A stretch of 64,000 nucleotides of DNA from Epiperipatus broadwayi (Eukaryota > Onychophora > Udeonychophora > Euonychophora > Peripatidae). The notes beneath the pieces were generated by a model. The model had not been told where the DNA came from. It worked only from the letters and a program-made list of their open reading frames with translations, and made no database searches. Positions 62,466-64,000 of this stretch are shown in pieces; within the stretch, counting starts at the first letter, position 1, and each line of letters starts with the position of its first letter. The stretch is from contig JAQFVV010012400.1 in NCBI GenBank assembly GCA_028023455.1, forward strand, positions 16,795,490 through 16,859,489, in the 5' to 3' direction. The translations under genes and the position numbers were made by a program.

Positions 62466-64000
62466 TACACGTTGGAAGTTTTTTTGGGGCCAATATTTTA
62501 GGCATAAGTTAAAATAGTTCTCCCAATCTTTATCCATTTTTTTTTAACCAATTGAATTTCTTATTATCAAATAAAAGTGAACATCTTATTGCCCACAATG
62601 ATTTCAACGTATGGATCATTACATTCGCATTGTGCGGGTTGAAGTTTATAACATATTTTTTCATAAGATATTTGAGATTTATTATAGGCCTGTGAAAGAC
62701 CTTCATTCTAATTTCTCTAAAGGCGTAGCAATTTTCAAACAAGTGCATAAAAGTTTCACTGCCCCTGTTACACATAATACAGGTTTCATTCAAATTCAAT
62801 CCCAGTCTTTTATTAATATAGGTAGTTATAGGTAGAATCCCATTGATTAACTTAAAAACAAATCTCATTGATGTCTGAAGTGTATATATTGAGTGAAATT
62901 TTTTTAAAACATTTTTTATTGAATAGCTCATCCAATTATTTCCATTTTGGTAATTTACTTTTTTTAAATCTTTATATCTAATACCATCTAGGGTGGTTAC
63001 ATCAAGTTCATCTTGCAAGTCTTTATATGCCATCAACATATCAGTAAGATACAATCTTTTTTCAGCTCCCAATCCGTTAATAATAAATATGTCACCATTT
63101 GGGAGATTAAATGACTGATCTTTGGCTACATTCATATAAGCTTTAGCAGTAATAAATCGAACATAAGCTTTGGGTCAATTAAATTGAGACCACCCTTATT
63201 TATTGGAAGTTGTAAAAGCGAGGTAGAGAGGAGGTAAGTTTTCTTTCCCCATATGAATTTTTTTGACATCTGTATAATCTTTAGGTTTGATTTATTATAT
63301 AATTTTAACCATGGGCCATAGTATCCTAGCACTCCCATTGCAATTGCATTAAATATTTTGGTTTTAGTTATTTCATAGAGTTTAAAAGGCATAAAACCAT
63401 TAATTCTTTCCTCTATTTTCCTTGTGACTGATTGGTTTAATAGTCATTTCATCTTAGTCTTTGATAAATATAATGGAAGGCCAAGGAAGGACTTAGGCAA
63501 GGCTACAAACTCATTGGGAATTCTTTTCCCTGTTGCCAATTGCCAAGCTGCTGATTTATTTACTTGAATTAATGCTCCAATTGCCTGCCAAAATTTTCTG
63601 ATTATATTCATTACAACATCAATATTATAACAGTTTTCAAAAATTATTATATCATCTATAAATGCCGTAACCTTTACTGAAACTTCCAATTGGGGCAGGT
63701 AAATTGCATTTATTAATGCCTCTATTTCTTTTATCATGGGATCTACAAAATTGCAAACAATAGTGCTGCCAAAGGTGATTCTTGCGGAATTTCCTTTATC
63801 CGGGGCAAAAAACTCTGATCTTCTCATAAAATTTTTATAAGAGATTCTATTATTCATAATATAATTTTTTATTGCATTCAATAAGAATTGATCATCTTCT
63901 ATAAATTTATTGTATTAAATAGATAAGACCAGTTAACTAGGTCAAAAGCAGATTTAAAATCAATTTGTAATGCAAAATACTGTGTTAAATTATGCATCCT
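62466..64000 (-). mobile_element. L1/Tx1-like LINE, 3' half of ORF2, continues past the right edge
   Basis: Minus-strand RT fragments different from the neighbouring LINE. At ~64000-63880 FALQIDFKSAFDLVNWSYLF carries the first catalytic Asp. 63881-63444 reads the PQESPLAALLFA box (in a shifted frame) and AFIDDIIIF (catalytic DD). A TGA, probably from a Trp codon, at ~63442 separates it from the same-frame block 63392-63132 with GGLNLIDPKL. A frameshift then leads to 63135-62530, which has the knuckle CIMCNRGSETFMHLFENC. The 3' end lies near 62466, directly against a family A fragment. The 5' part of the element is outside the window. The WGKK and GGLNLIDPKL style favours the L1/Tx1 group, by eye only. 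Confidence 0.8.

Larger units (their letters stand above)
54081..64000 (+). other. First coding intron of the ZIP gene (at least 9.9 kb)
   Basis: It begins with GTAAGC after the coding exon. No matching acceptor with ZIP-like coding sequence is visible before the window ends. 54100-56500 is T-rich with poly-T runs and stray short ORFs of no recognised homology. It then carries a family A repeat, a 5.4-kb LINE and a second LINE, both antisense to the host gene. Intron status is inferred from the donor and the incomplete protein. Confidence 0.75.

Noticed and set aside
1-64000. CRISPR arrays, operons or prokaryotic genes
   Set aside because: No regularly spaced short repeats and no prokaryote-like gene density; splice signals and LINE/SINE content indicate animal DNA.

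Overview
This is a very AT-rich (roughly three-quarters A+T by eye), repeat-laden stretch of animal nuclear DNA. Only one host protein-coding segment can be supported: the N-terminal coding exon of a LIV-1/ZIP10-type zinc transporter (SLC39A6/A10, Drosophila foi-like) at 53436-54080. It follows a splice acceptor and ends at a strong GTAAGC donor. None of the transmembrane ZIP exons appears in the remaining 9.9 kb, so the window ends inside a very long first coding intron. Introns, LINEs with APE endonuclease, Penelope-like, hAT and mariner copies and tRNA-derived SINEs all point to a metazoan. An arthropod, perhaps a chelicerate, is my guess, but the sequence does not settle it.

Layout. 0-11 kb: decayed LINE copies (400-890 and 8080-9680, minus strand), a tRNA-derived SINE with target duplications, a 1.04-kb element with inverted ends (2761-3801), a head-to-tail plus inverted array of an unknown repeat ('family A', 4389-5425) and a palindrome of tRNA-Ile-like SINEs (6489-6985). 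11-28 kb: copies of a second repeat ('family B'), two more SINEs, an internally deleted mariner (18547-19468), a LINE reverse-transcriptase remnant (20118-21260), a 116-bp tandem duplication and a hAT (ZBED5-type) transposase pseudogene (26790-27665). 28-38 kb: LINE endonuclease and RT C-terminal remnants, an isolated GC-rich island holding four CTCF-like motifs (36311-36700) and a near-perfect 0.6-kb family B foldback (37523-38120). 38-46.6 kb: almost featureless A+T-rich DNA. 46.6-50.5 kb: a SINE with clean target duplications, a Penelope-like element broken by a peculiar T/G/C homopolymer insertion, and another LINE RT remnant. 53-64 kb: the ZIP exon and its intron, which contains a nearly complete 5.4-kb LINE (minus strand; ORF1 = PHD-like finger, coiled coil, SGNH hydrolase; ORF2 = APE endonuclease, RT, zinc knuckle) inserted inside a family A repeat, then the 3' half of an unrelated L1/Tx1-like LINE running off the right edge.

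No host pathway or operon can be described. The biology here is one host gene start embedded in layered transposon debris. The items most worth a second look are the CTCF-like motif cluster, the in-frame 207-bp tandem duplication in the LINE's SGNH domain, the minimal tRNA SINEs (including a possibly corrupted copy), and the long palindromes. Clade assignments of LINEs were made by eye from translated motifs and are approximate.
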